Assembly: GCA_011503125.2 (NCBI GenBank)
Contig: WWBZ02000002.1
Span: 868,001-932,000 of the forward strand
From: Botryosphaeria dothidea
Taxonomy: Eukaryota > Ascomycota > Dothideomycetes > Botryosphaeriales > Botryosphaeriaceae
Reading direction: 5' to 3'
DNA length: 64,000 nt
A program made the translations under genes and the position numbers. Positions 56,336 to 64,000 of the stretch are shown piece after piece (the stretch's first letter is position 1; each line of letters opens with the position of its first letter). The notes beneath the pieces were generated by a model. It was given only the letters and a program-made list of their open reading frames with translations. It was not told where the DNA came from and did no database searches.

Positions 56336-57941
56336 ATGGATCTCATCAAGCAAGGCGTCTCCATAGCGTCGAACCCGAAGTACGCGCGATGGCTGTGCCC
56401 GCTGCTGCTGGTCGCCGACGCGGCCTTGTGCGGCCTCATCATCTGGAAGGTCCCCTGTACGCACGCCCTGCTCCCAAAAAATCAGACCGAATCGCTTTTG
56501 GATTGTTCAAATTCGGTGGCAAGGAGACGTGGTTACTGACAGCTCCGCCCAGACACCGAGATTGACTGGAAGGCGTACATGGAGCAGGTGGCGCAGTACG
56601 TGGCGGGCGAGCGCGACTACGCCAACATCAAGGGCGGCACGGGGCCGCTGGTCTACCCGGGCGCGCACGTCTACGTCTACCGCACGCTGTACGCGCTGAC
56701 GGACGAGGGCCGCGACGTCCGGCTGGCCCAGATGCTGTTCGCGGGGCTGTACGTCGCCGTGCTGCTCGTTGTCATGGCCTGCTACCGGCTGGCCAAGGTG
56801 AGTTGGAACTCAATCCGATCAATTTTATTCCCCTCACCACGAGTCTCCTTCTTTTATGACTATCTTGCCAGCTACCAATGGTGGCCGTGCAGGGTACTTT
56901 CATCTTTCCTAATCACACTTTGTCTCTTTCCGTCCGTTATCATCAACGGCTGTTGCTTCATATCCCCCGGCACGAGGCTGACGCAACCAACTCAAAGGTC
57001 CCTCCCTACATCTACCCCATGTTGATCCTATCCAAGCGGCTCCACAGCATCTTCGTGCTGCGCTGCTTCAACGACTGCTTCGCCGTGGGTGCCTTCTTCC
57101 TGGCCACCTACGCCTACCAGAAGCGCATGTGGACGATGGGCTCCATATGCTACTCGCTGGCCGTCGGCATCAAGATGAGCGCGTTGCTCGCACTACCAGC
57201 AGTCGGTCTGATCCTGCTGCAAGCCATTGGCAAAGAAAGAGCAATCACTCAAGCAGGCATCATTGGCTATCTTCAGGTAACGATCCCCCTCCCTCCCACA
57301 CCAAACAAGAAAAGTAACATTGACATGCCCAGCTCCTCCTCGGCTTCCCCTTCCTTCAAGCCAACGCCCGCGCCTACTTCTCCCGCGCCTTCGAGCTCAC
57401 CCGCGTCTTCCTCTACAAATGGACCGTCAACTGGCGCTTCGTGCCGGAGCCCGCCTTCCTCTCCAAGCCCTTCTCGCTCGGCCTGCTCGGCCTGCACGCC
57501 TCCCTCCTCGCCGCCTTCGCCATCACGCGCTGGCTCGCCCCCGCGCAGCGGCCCTCGCTGCTCGACGCGATCCGCATGGTCTTCGCCGAGCCGCACGACC
57601 AGGTCGCCATCGCGCGGCGCATCACGCCGCGCTTCGTGCTGACGACGATGCTGGGCAGCGTCGCGATCGGCATGCTGTGCGCGCGCTCGCTGCACTACCA
57701 GTTCTACGCGTGGATCGCGTGGGCGACGCCGTTCCTGGCGTGGCACAGCGGCGCGCACCCGGTGGGCATCTACGCGCTGTGGGCGGCGCAGGAGTGGGCG
57801 TGGAATGTTTTCCCCAGCACGCCGGCCAGCTCGGGCGTCGTGGTGGGTGCGCTGGCGGCGCAGATCGCGGGCGTGTGGTGGGGCACGCGGAGGGACTTTG
57901 AGGGGAGGGAGGAGCGGGAGCGGCATGCGCATGTGGAGTAG
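56336..57941 (+). CDS. ALG3: Dol-P-Man:Man5GlcNAc2-PP-dolichol alpha-1,3-mannosyltransferase
   Basis: Four exons: 56336-56456, 56553-56797, 56998-57276 and 57333-57941 (417 aa). Family landmarks: a first membrane helix with [31 protein letters not shown], the luminal [36 protein letters not shown] followed by [22 protein letters not shown], and near the end [20 protein letters not shown]. It is a multi-spanning ER protein that adds the first dolichol-phosphate-mannose-derived mannose to the N-glycan precursor. The second intron is 200 bp; the others are 56-96 bp. Its stop lies only 84 bp from the stop of the convergent EIF1AD-like gene. Confidence 0.97.
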
Positions 57942-58025
57942 TCGGAGAGGTTTTAGCGTCTCTATCTCTTTGCCCACTTCTTTTTCTTGAGAGCGGAATA
58001 ATCATATGGTACTTTCTCTCTCTCT

Positions 58026-58508
58026 TCACTCGTCGTCTTCGGAGTCGGAGGGCGGCATCTTTCCGACGGTGGATTCCTCGTCGTCGCTGTCCTCGGGGTA
58101 TGCGGATTGTTTCTTGAACTGCGGCGGCCTGGGGATTGTTAGCCGTACTGACAATGCTGGGAGATTGGGGAGTGTTTACCAGTAGCTCATCTTCCGCCAG
58201 GCCTTCTCGTCGCGCACGACGTTGACGATCTCGCCGGCCAGCTTGTTGTCGCGGTCGGCCAGGGCGCGCGTGTCGACGACGACATAGGTGCCGCGCTTGA
58301 CCCAGATGGCGTTGCGGAACTTGGCGTTCAGCTCAGCCAGCACCGTCTTGCCGCTGTTCTCTCCTGCCGGCGGCGGCAGCTCGACCGAGTATAGATTGTT
58401 TCCTTCGGCCTTGGAGACCTTCGCGATGGTGTGGGCGTCGGCGAGGGCGTCGGGCGGCGTCAGCGTCTCGGCTTCGACGGCGTGCAGGTTGCGCTTGGGG
58501 CGGCCCAT
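58026..58508 (-). CDS. EIF1AD-like S1/IF1-fold RNA-binding protein
   Basis: Two exons, 58180-58508 and 58026-58128 (143 aa), with a 51-bp GTAAAC..CCAG intron that has a TACTAAC-type branch (GTACTAAC). It starts MGRPKRNLHAVEAETLTPPD. The OB/S1-like fold follows with HTIAKVSKAEGNNLYSVELP, LAELNAKFRNAIWVKRGTYV and VVDTRALADRDNKLAGEIVN. The C-terminus is acidic (PEDSDDEES..PPSDSEDDE). This matches the EIF1AD family, nuclear relatives of translation factor eIF1A. The exact role is not established. The 3' UTR probably overlaps that of ALG3. Confidence 0.93.
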
Positions 58509-59257
58509 GGTTTCGGATAGTGGTTGAAGCGTGGGGAAGGCGGTGAGTGCTGGCGTTGAGGGCTGACGGCGGTTGCTGGTGGCTCGCAACCTTTTTTTTT
58601 TTCGTTTTCGTCGTTCACATGAAGGCGTTTGGTGGAGGATCGACAGGCTTGGGCGTCCGGGCCGTGTAGCGCCGCCGCCTTCCCGCCGGTTGGAAGCGCT
58701 GCCCAATGCGGAAATGCTTCCCACCACACGCTTTCATTGCCGCTTGCTGACCTCACCCGACAGAATGCAGCACTGGCTCTGGTCTGTAGCGGTCGACATG
58801 GGTGATGGAATCCATTGGCCGCCATGTACCGGGACAGTTTTCCGTTTCTGCACCTCGATACCGTTAAATCCTCCGCCGATTCCGCTCCCGTAGCACAAGG
58901 CGCCGTGCATTCTGCGCTCCAGACTTCTTCAGACCGTCTATCTGGCGAGGTGTGAATCATCCACATGTACTCCAAGCGCGGGGCTCCAGCGCTGCGGATC
59001 CCTAAGCCGCCCTGTCTACCCCGCGTCTCTCGATTATTTCATTGTCCCCTTCGCGCCCACTTTGCGGTGTGTTGCCAACTGCCACTTTACGAAATGGCAC
59101 GTTGACTGGTCCTTTTTCTGCCATATTCCTCATTAATCGTCGCCATCTCTCATAGTCTATACCGTTTCCCCTTATTCTGGATCAATCAACGTGTCTCCGC
59201 GCTTTTTGCGTATTAGGTGCCTGTTTGAAAGTAACATCTCAGCACAACCAGTGCAAG
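58509..59257. promoter_or_regulatory. Divergent promoter region of EIF1AD-like and MFS genes
   Basis: 749 bp between two divergent start codons. It contains a T run at 58592-58602 close to the EIF1AD-like start and a CT-rich stretch at 59100-59200 near the MFS start. No specific site is assigned. Confidence 0.4.
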
Positions 59258-60898
59258 ATGGCGCACGCACTGGGCAATCTCTTCGACATCGAAGATCCCA
59301 AACGCATCACCACACCCCCTCTCACGCGCAAGAAATCCGTCTCCATCCGCGCACCCCCCTCCAACCAAGAACTCGACGACCTCATCTTCGGCGATCCCCT
59401 CTCCGGTCCCCAGACCCACCCCTCCACCCCCAAACATGCCGACAACACGCCCTTCCCCAGCGGTGCCCAGACGCCCGTCACGCCCGGCGAACTCGAAGGC
59501 ACCGGAAACAACCCCCCAGCCGCAGCGCCCCTAATCCAAACCCTCTGGAACCCACCGATGAACAAATACCGCGTCCTCTGTGCCTGCCTCGTCTACTTCG
59601 GCAACGGCCTCTCCGACTCGGCGCCCGGCGCGCTGATCCCCTACATGGAAGCCGGCTACGGCATCGGGTACGCCATCGTATCCCTCATCTTCGTCACCAA
59701 CGCCGCCGGCTTCATCGGCGCGGCCTTCGTGACCGACGCGCTCCTCGCGCGCCTGGGCCGCGCCCGCACGCTCGTGCTGTCCGAGCTGATCATGATCGCG
59801 GGCTACGTGATCATCGTGTGCACGCCGCCCTTCGCGGGCGTGGTGGCGGCCTTCTTCTTCCTCGGCTTCGGCTGCGCCATCAACCTCGCGCTGAACAACG
59901 TCTTCTGCTCGAACCTCGACCGCTCGACCGTCATCTTGGGCATGGCGCACGGAAGCTATGGGATTGGCGGCACGGTGGGGCCGGTGGCGGCGACGGCGCT
60001 GGCGAGCTCGGGCATGCTCTGGAGCAGGTTCTACTTCGTCACGCTGGGCATCCGGGTGGCGTGCGTGGCGTTCAACGCGTGGGCGTTCTGGAACCACGAG
60101 AAGGAGAACGCGCCGGTGGCCGAGGTGGGCCTGCTGGCCGAGTTGCAGAAGACGGCGGCGAGCAGGCAAGCAGCTGAGGGCACTCCGGAGACGGCGCAGC
60201 AGCAGCAGCAGCCACCAAAAGAGCAGTCGAAGAAAGCGCTCCTCAAACAGGCCCTCAGGAACAGGGTGACGGTAATCGGCGCCCTCTTCATCTTCATGTA
60301 CCAGGGCGCCGAGGTCGCCATCGCCGGCTGGGTCATCTCCTTCCTGATCAACTACCGCGGCGGCGAGCCCGCCCAAGTCGGCTACGTCACAGCCGGCTTC
60401 TTCGTAACTTCTCCCCCCCCTTCCCCCCCCCCCCCCCCCCCCTCTTTCTCCCTCACTGACAACGAAACCCCCCCCCCTCCACAGGGCGGCATCACCCTCG
60501 GCCGCTTCACCCTCACGCCCCTCTGCCACCGCTTCGGCGAGAAGCGCGCCGTCTTCGCGCTGACCCTCGGCGCCCTCGTCCTCGACGTGCTCGTCTGGCT
60601 CGTCCCCAACCTCATCTCCAACACCATCTTCGTCTCGCTGTGCGGCCTCCTGCTCGGCCCCGTCTACCCCTGCGCCCAGACCATCTTCACACGCCTGCTG
60701 CCCCGCAGCATCCAGACGACCAGCGTCGGCTTCATCGCCAGCGCCGGCTCGAGCGGCGGCGCCGTCATGCCGCTCTTGACGGGCTTGCTGGCGCAGGCGG
60801 CGGGCACGTGGGTGCTGCATCCGGTCTGCGTGGGGGCGTTCGTGGGCATGCTGGCCGGGTGGGCGGTGTTGCCGAGGGTGGAGAAGAGGAGGGAGTGA
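59258..60898 (+). CDS. Major facilitator superfamily transporter (Bsc6-like)
   Basis: Two exons, 59258-60403 and 60485-60898 (519 aa). About 100 cytosolic N-terminal residues, rich in Pro, Thr and Ser, precede twelve membrane helices. Landmarks: FGNGLSDSAPGALIPYMEAG, YGIGYAIVSLIFVTNAAGFI, ILGMAHGSYGIGGTVGPV, a charged cytosolic loop with QQQQQ in the middle, and FTRLLPRSIQTTSVGFIASA. This resembles fungal MFS proteins named after yeast Bsc6; the substrate is unknown. The 81-bp intron (GTAACT, CACTGAC branch, CCACAG) is a multiple of three and has no stop in frame. It is called an intron because translation would insert a proline run in a membrane helix (AGFF / GGITLGRF). The start at 59258 is the second ATG in frame; 59225 is possible. 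Confidence 0.9.
   Translation: MAHALGNLFDIEDPKRITTPPLTRKKSVSIRAPPSNQELDDLIFGDPLSGPQTHPSTPKHADNTPFPSGAQTPVTPGELEGTGNNPPAAAPLIQTLWNPPMNKYRVLCACLVYFGNGLSDSAPGALIPYMEAGYGIGYAIVSLIFVTNAAGFIGAAFVTDALLARLGRARTLVLSELIMIAGYVIIVCTPPFAGVVAAFFFLGFGCAINLALNNVFCSNLDRSTVILGMAHGSYGIGGTVGPVAATALASSGMLWSRFYFVTLGIRVACVAFNAWAFWNHEKENAPVAEVGLLAELQKTAASRQAAEGTPETAQQQQQPPKEQSKKALLKQALRNRVTVIGALFIFMYQGAEVAIAGWVISFLINYRGGEPAQVGYVTAGFFVTSPPPSPPPPPPSFSLTDNETPPPPQGGITLGRFTLTPLCHRFGEKRAVFALTLGALVLDVLVWLVPNLISNTIFVSLCGLLLGPVYPCAQTIFTRLLPRSIQTTSVGFIASAGSSGGAVMPLLTGLLAQAAGTWVLHPVCVGAFVGMLAGWAVLPRVEKRRE
60413..60442. repeat. Cytosine homopolymer in MFS intron
   Basis: Eight C, two T, then 20 C (60423-60442) inside the MFS intron. 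Such runs are prone to length change and sequencing error. The true length, and hence whether the retained intron stays in frame, is uncertain. Confidence 0.85.
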
Positions 60899-61265
60899 GG
60901 TGTGAAGGCGGGCTCGAGGATTGTAATTGCCTTGGTATGAGGCGTTGTTGGACGAAGATGCGGGGTTGGATGCTGAGTGGAAGGAATAAAAAATTCCGTG
61001 TTTGAGCTTCGTTTTCCTCTTGAGTGGATGATAGACAAGCTGTCACCCATGGGAGGTCGGCTTCACTTCGCTTTTTCTTCCGTCTCATCCTCCATCGCTT
61101 CACATGAGATCAGGGTCCAGAATGGTTCATGCAGCCCCCCCACCCCAGATACGGTAAGGTGTCGTTTGGTTTGCAACTTCGAACGTCAGCGTGTGGGTTC
61201 GAAAAACGTCAAAGACACTTGGAAACATATAAACGTTGAACATTCCCTGTTCTCTACGCCACCCA
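60899..61265. other. MFS 3' flank
   Basis: Non-coding. It contains GGAATAAAAAATTCC near 60982 (a palindromic, AT-rich, poly-A signal-like site) and nothing else recognised. Confidence 0.4.
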
Positions 61266-61299
61266 CCGCCATGTGATTTATATAAGCCTACCTCTCCAA

Positions 61300-61485
61300 T
61301 CTGTTCTGCCGCCTAAGGGCCTGCAAAAGCGGGTCTATGGCATGGGGGGAGAGGGTAGGCTCTTGGGGTAACCGACATGTCGGCACCCGGCCCCGCCACC
61401 TTCTATCATGGGCACAGGGGGGAATCCTGAAAAGGGTTTTCAGGAGGGATGATGGCCTGCTATCTTGTCCTGAATTTTTTTTTTT
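61300..61485 (+). ncRNA. Candidate structured RNA, copy A
   Basis: A TATATAAG box lies at about 61279-61286, followed by CCTAAGGGCC and a 7-bp hairpin (CCTGC AAAA GCGGG plus two flanking pairs). GGTCTATGG, a perfect 12-bp palindrome CCGACATGTCGG (61372-61383), CGCCACCTT, a hairpin CCTGAAAA GGG TTTTCAGG (61426-61444) and a run of 11 T (61475-61485) come after. The order TATA box, structured body, T-run fits an RNA polymerase III gene. A related copy lies 444 bp downstream. The RNA family is not recognised; it does not match what I know of U6, 5S, SRP, RNase P or MRP RNA. Confidence 0.4.
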
Positions 61486-61739
61486 GTTTGAAAAGGGTTT
61501 ATAATAGCCCGGGCTGTGATCAGCTTGGGCGCCTTTTTTTTTGTTCCTCTACTGAGCTTACAGCTGCTCAATGTCCACTGCTTTTTGCCTGACTGTCTAT
61601 TTTAAAAACATCGAGTCAAAGTGAAGCCGAGGGCGCTTAAAGCTGTGTGAGCCATCCATGGCAAATTGAGTGCAAGTGAAGCCTGGCCAGCACCAATGCC
61701 CACGGATCCTCAACCAGGTGCTTTTTATAAGCATGCCAC

Positions 61740-61940
61740 TCCAATCAAATCGTCACCTAAGGGCCCGCACAAGCGGGTCTATGGTGCGAGTGGTTTCGTG
61801 GTTCCGGTCTTTGTAATGGTCCACGGGCCCTCGCCACCTTTCACAATGGGCGGAAGGGGGAAAAATCCTGAAAAGAGTTTTTATAGACAGAGGGGGTGAA
61901 CGAGATCCATCGATCTTGCCACCCCAGTTCGACTTTTTAT
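61740..61940 (+). ncRNA. Candidate structured RNA, copy B
   Basis: Related to copy A in the same order: TTTTTATAAGC at about 61722-61732, CCACTCCAATC, CCTAAGGGCC with hairpin CCCGC ACAA GCGGG (61764-61777), GGGTCTATGG, CTCGCCACCTTTCACAATGGGC, GGGGGAAAAATCCTGAAAAG. Then a terminal hairpin of GGGGTG and AGATC arms (GGGGGTGAACGAGATC / GATCTTGCCACCCC) and the T-run ACTTTTTATTTT. The one base difference inside the conserved stem swaps a C-G pair for a U-G pair, so pairing is kept. A short open frame (61666-61899) crosses it, so weak coding cannot be excluded. Confidence 0.4.
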
Positions 61941-62354
61941 TTTGGTGTTTCCTGACTAATGATTTAAGTTTTGCTCTGATTGTTCTGCTGGACGTCGGGG
62001 TGCCGACCACCAACATTGGCCTTCTTCTTCAGATATATATATTCCTGCAGTCCTCTAGACCGTGGCATCGAAGACACGCGACATGGTCTATGCGACGAAT
62101 GTGACGCTCTTCTGACCTTCAAGTAGTAATAACACTCGGGCACAGGAGGAGCAAAAAGCTAGATAACCACCTGAAAATAGAGAAGAAACCTCATTGGAGG
62201 AATCCTCACCCGAATCCATCTTGCCTTGCGGTACAGCCATGAAGCCTCTTTAACTCCATCTATCCACCCTCTCCTCACAAGGTCTACGTCATTTGCAGCT
62301 AAGGCGACATGATCATCATCCCCCCTTCACACACCCATTCACACGAAATCAACC
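61941..62354. other. Intergenic before DUF1992 gene 3' end
   Basis: AT-richer non-coding DNA. No gene, tRNA or further copy of the repeated element is seen. Confidence 0.5.
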
Positions 62355-64000
62355 CTACTCCTTCGAAAATAAATCCTTCCAAAACTCCTTAAACCCATAC
62401 CTCCTTCCCCTCTCATCCCACACCCTAACCTCCTGCGTCGTCCCGAACCTCTCCAACACTCCCCCCGGCGTGTGCCCCACAGCCGGTCCGGCCTTGGCCT
62501 TGGGCTCGAGCGCGCGGTCTCTGATCTCGGCGGGCAGCTGGGGCGCGACGTCGGCGTAGGCGGACGCGAGCTCGCGGTCGAGCGAGAAGTACGGCTTCTT
62601 GGCCAGCTCGGGCGCCATCAGGTTGTACGAGCGGGTGAGGGTGTTGAGCGAGGTGACGGACAGCTCGAGGAAGGTGCGCTCGGTGCGCTCCCAGGCGGGG
62701 TCGCGGAAGGGGTGGTCTGCGGCTTTGACGGGCTGAAGAGAAGGAGCGGCGTCGCTGGGGGACTCAGCGGCGGTGACTTCTGCGACGACTTCTTCCGTAG
62801 TTGTTTGCGGCGAGGCTGTAGATTTCGCACCTTCGGCAGAGCTCAGTGGTGTGGCTGTGACGGTGATCTGCTCCGCTTGCTCGCGTTCCTTCTGCTCAGG
62901 AGCTGGAGCCGTTTTGAGCTCTCCAGCCAAGGTGATCTGGCTCATGTGGCCATCGGCAGAAACCGCAGTAATCTTCTCCTCCTTCTTCCCCTTCGGATTG
63001 AACAGCTTCTCCGCCTCCGCGTACGCCTGCGCTCTCCTTATCTGCACCTCCAAGCTACCCCCCTTACTCGCAATCATCCTCGCCGCATGTCTCTTCCAAT
63101 CCGCCCTCAGCCTGCTTCTGAACCTCGTCGCCGTCGTAACCAGCTCCTGCTGCTTCTCAATCCACGGCGGCACGATTTCCTGCTTCTGGATAATCTTATT
63201 CATGAAGTACTCCGTCGTGTCCAAAAACGGGTTGCTCGCGTTGTAGTCGCGCTCCAACTTCTTCCCCCGCGGGATATTCTTAAACTGGCCCCGCGCAATC
63301 GCATCCTCAATCCTCTCGTTCGCCATGCTCTCCAACGCCCTCACGCTCATCGGCCCGCCCCTCGCCCCGGGCCCCGCAAACCGCTCCTTCATCTCCTTCC
63401 GCAACCGCTCCCTCTCCTCCTCGTTCATCCCCACCCCATCCTTCTGCATCGCATACAAACTCGCCCCCTCCCTCGCCCCCGCCAACCTCACCCCCCGATT
63501 CTCCCCCCTCGCCCTCCCCCCCGTATCCACCCTACTCGGCGGCCGCACACTCGGCCCCAGCCCCCTGCCCCTCCCGCCCTTCAAGCCGCCCCTCCCCACC
63601 GAGTCCTCCAGCATCCGCAACGCCCCGTCCTCCAGCCGCTCCACCCCGTCCCACGCCCGCGCGCCCGCGACGTCCCGCGTCCCCCGGCCCGCGGCCGCCG
63701 GCAGCCGCGCGCTCGCCAGCTCCTTGGCGAACGCGCTGCGGAAGCTCGCGCCGGCGATGCGCGCCTCCAGCTGCTGCTTCAGCTCCGCCGAGAAGCCGGC
63801 GTCCTCGACGGCCGCGGCGCGGCCCGGGCCGCCCAGCAGCCCTTCCTCCGTCAGCGCTTCGAGGCGGCGGGTCATGGCGCCTTGTTCTTCCTTCGCGGCG
63901 GCCGGCGCATTGTCGTCTGACTTCGCGGGGCCGTTGTCGGGTTGTGCTTCGCGGCGGGAGGCATTGGCTTCATCGGCGCGGTCGTGCGCAGTGGAGGAGG
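62355..64000 (-). CDS. DnaJC28-like DUF1992 protein, 5' end outside window
   Basis: The frame is open from the right edge to the stop at 62355 (about 548 codons visible), so the ATG at 63875 is probably internal; the real start and any presequence lie beyond 64000. The DUF1992 domain sits at about 63050-63360: MSVRALESMANERIEDAIAR, RGKKLERDYNASNPFLDTTE, NKIIQKQEIVPPWIEKQQEL. This domain is found in DNAJC28 and bacterial YhdN-type proteins; no J domain is visible in this part. A low-complexity Ala/Thr/Glu linker follows. The C-terminal block (AWERTERTFLELSVTSLNTL.. NLMAPELAKKPYFSLDRELA.. RRYGFKEFWKDLFSKE) is well formed. Mitochondrial location is inference. Confidence 0.9.
   Translation of the reverse strand, partial: SSTAHDRADEANASRREAQPDNGPAKSDDNAPAAAKEEQGAMTRRLEALTEEGLLGGPGRAAAVEDAGFSAELKQQLEARIAGASFRSAFAKELASARLPAAAGRGTRDVAGARAWDGVERLEDGALRMLEDSVGRGGLKGGRGRGLGPSVRPPSRVDTGGRARGENRGVRLAGAREGASLYAMQKDGVGMNEEERERLRKEMKERFAGPGARGGPMSVRALESMANERIEDAIARGQFKNIPRGKKLERDYNASNPFLDTTEYFMNKIIQKQEIVPPWIEKQQELVTTATRFRSRLRADWKRHAARMIASKGGSLEVQIRRAQAYAEAEKLFNPKGKKEEKITAVSADGHMSQITLAGELKTAPAPEQKEREQAEQITVTATPLSSAEGAKSTASPQTTTEEVVAEVTAAESPSDAAPSLQPVKAADHPFRDPAWERTERTFLELSVTSLNTLTRSYNLMAPELAKKPYFSLDRELASAYADVAPQLPAEIRDRALEPKAKAGPAVGHTPGGVLERFGTTQEVRVWDERGRRYGFKEFWKDLFSKE

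Noticed and set aside
59531..60820. 429-codon open frame antisense to the MFS gene
   Set aside because: It is a shadow of C-rich third positions on the sense strand. It crosses the MFS intron and has no domain.
61190..61215. GGGTTCGAAAAACG resembling a tRNA T-loop
   Set aside because: No matching acceptor, D or anticodon stems could be folded around it. No tRNA was found anywhere in the window.
62472..63920. 482-codon open frame antisense to the DUF1992 gene
   Set aside because: It mirrors a GC-rich coding frame, with composition dominated by Leu, Arg and Pro. The opposite strand has a clear DUF1992 domain.

Overview
The window is nuclear DNA of a filamentous ascomycete, most likely a Dothideomycete or close relative. 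The evidence is many intron-split genes with short introns (about 45-155 bp, GTAAGT/GTATGT-type donors, CTAAC/CTGAC branch sites), mitochondrial proteins with presequences encoded in the nucleus, fungal-only families (Mdv1, DUF1763, Bqt4-like APSES protein, PAN/GPI wall protein) and GC-rich genes separated by CT-rich intergenic DNA. The class-level placement is inference.

Layout. 1-3.6 kb: no convincing gene. 3.6-4.7 kb: RING-finger gene with a disturbed frame. 4.7-8.8 kb: AT-richer island holding a decayed FAD monooxygenase with two C-to-T nonsense codons and a coding-like relic. 8.8-21.3 kb: dense housekeeping block with DUF2293 protein(-), DUF1763/LYR-like protein(+), CCDC25 homologue(-), Rieske protein(-), macro-domain protein(+), Pmp3/Sna3-like proteolipid(-), chorismate mutase(-) and Mdv1(+). 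21.9-26.2 kb: mitochondrial RNA polymerase(+). 26.9-29.8 kb: RhoGDI(-), whose first intron is 2.2 kb and contains another long ORF. 30.7-32.1 kb: Bqt4-like protein(+). 33.6-35.1 kb: Nuf2(-). 37.6-40.2 kb: large disordered protein(+). 42.7-43.4 kb: thioredoxin(+). 44.8-49.6 kb: giant GPI-type wall protein(+). 52.9-53.5 kb: ATP synthase subunit 9(+). 56.3-57.9 kb: Alg3(+). 58.0-58.5 kb: EIF1AD-like protein(-). 59.3-60.9 kb: MFS transporter(+). 61.3-61.95 kb: a pair of related, apparently structured non-coding elements with TATA boxes and T-runs. 62.4 kb to the right edge: DnaJC28/DUF1992 protein(-), 5' end outside the window.

Many genes act in mitochondria (Rieske, Mdv1, RPO41, ATP9, probably thioredoxin, the macro protein and the DUF1992 protein). 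Several lie in divergent pairs with short shared promoters (DUF2293/DUF1763, Rieske/macro, chorismate mutase/Mdv1). Others work in signalling and nuclear organisation (RhoGDI, Bqt4-like, Nuf2) and secretion or the wall (Alg3, PAN/GPI protein).

Most unusual observations: (1) in the CCDC25 gene the conserved Trp codon is restored only if two back-to-back introns flank a single-nucleotide exon; (2) the tandem candidate Pol III RNAs near 61.3 and 61.75 kb; (3) an orphan repeat-containing ORF nested inside the RhoGDI intron; (4) the RIP-like monooxygenase pseudogene. Exon boundaries come from reading splice signals and checking frame; no homology search or expression data were available.
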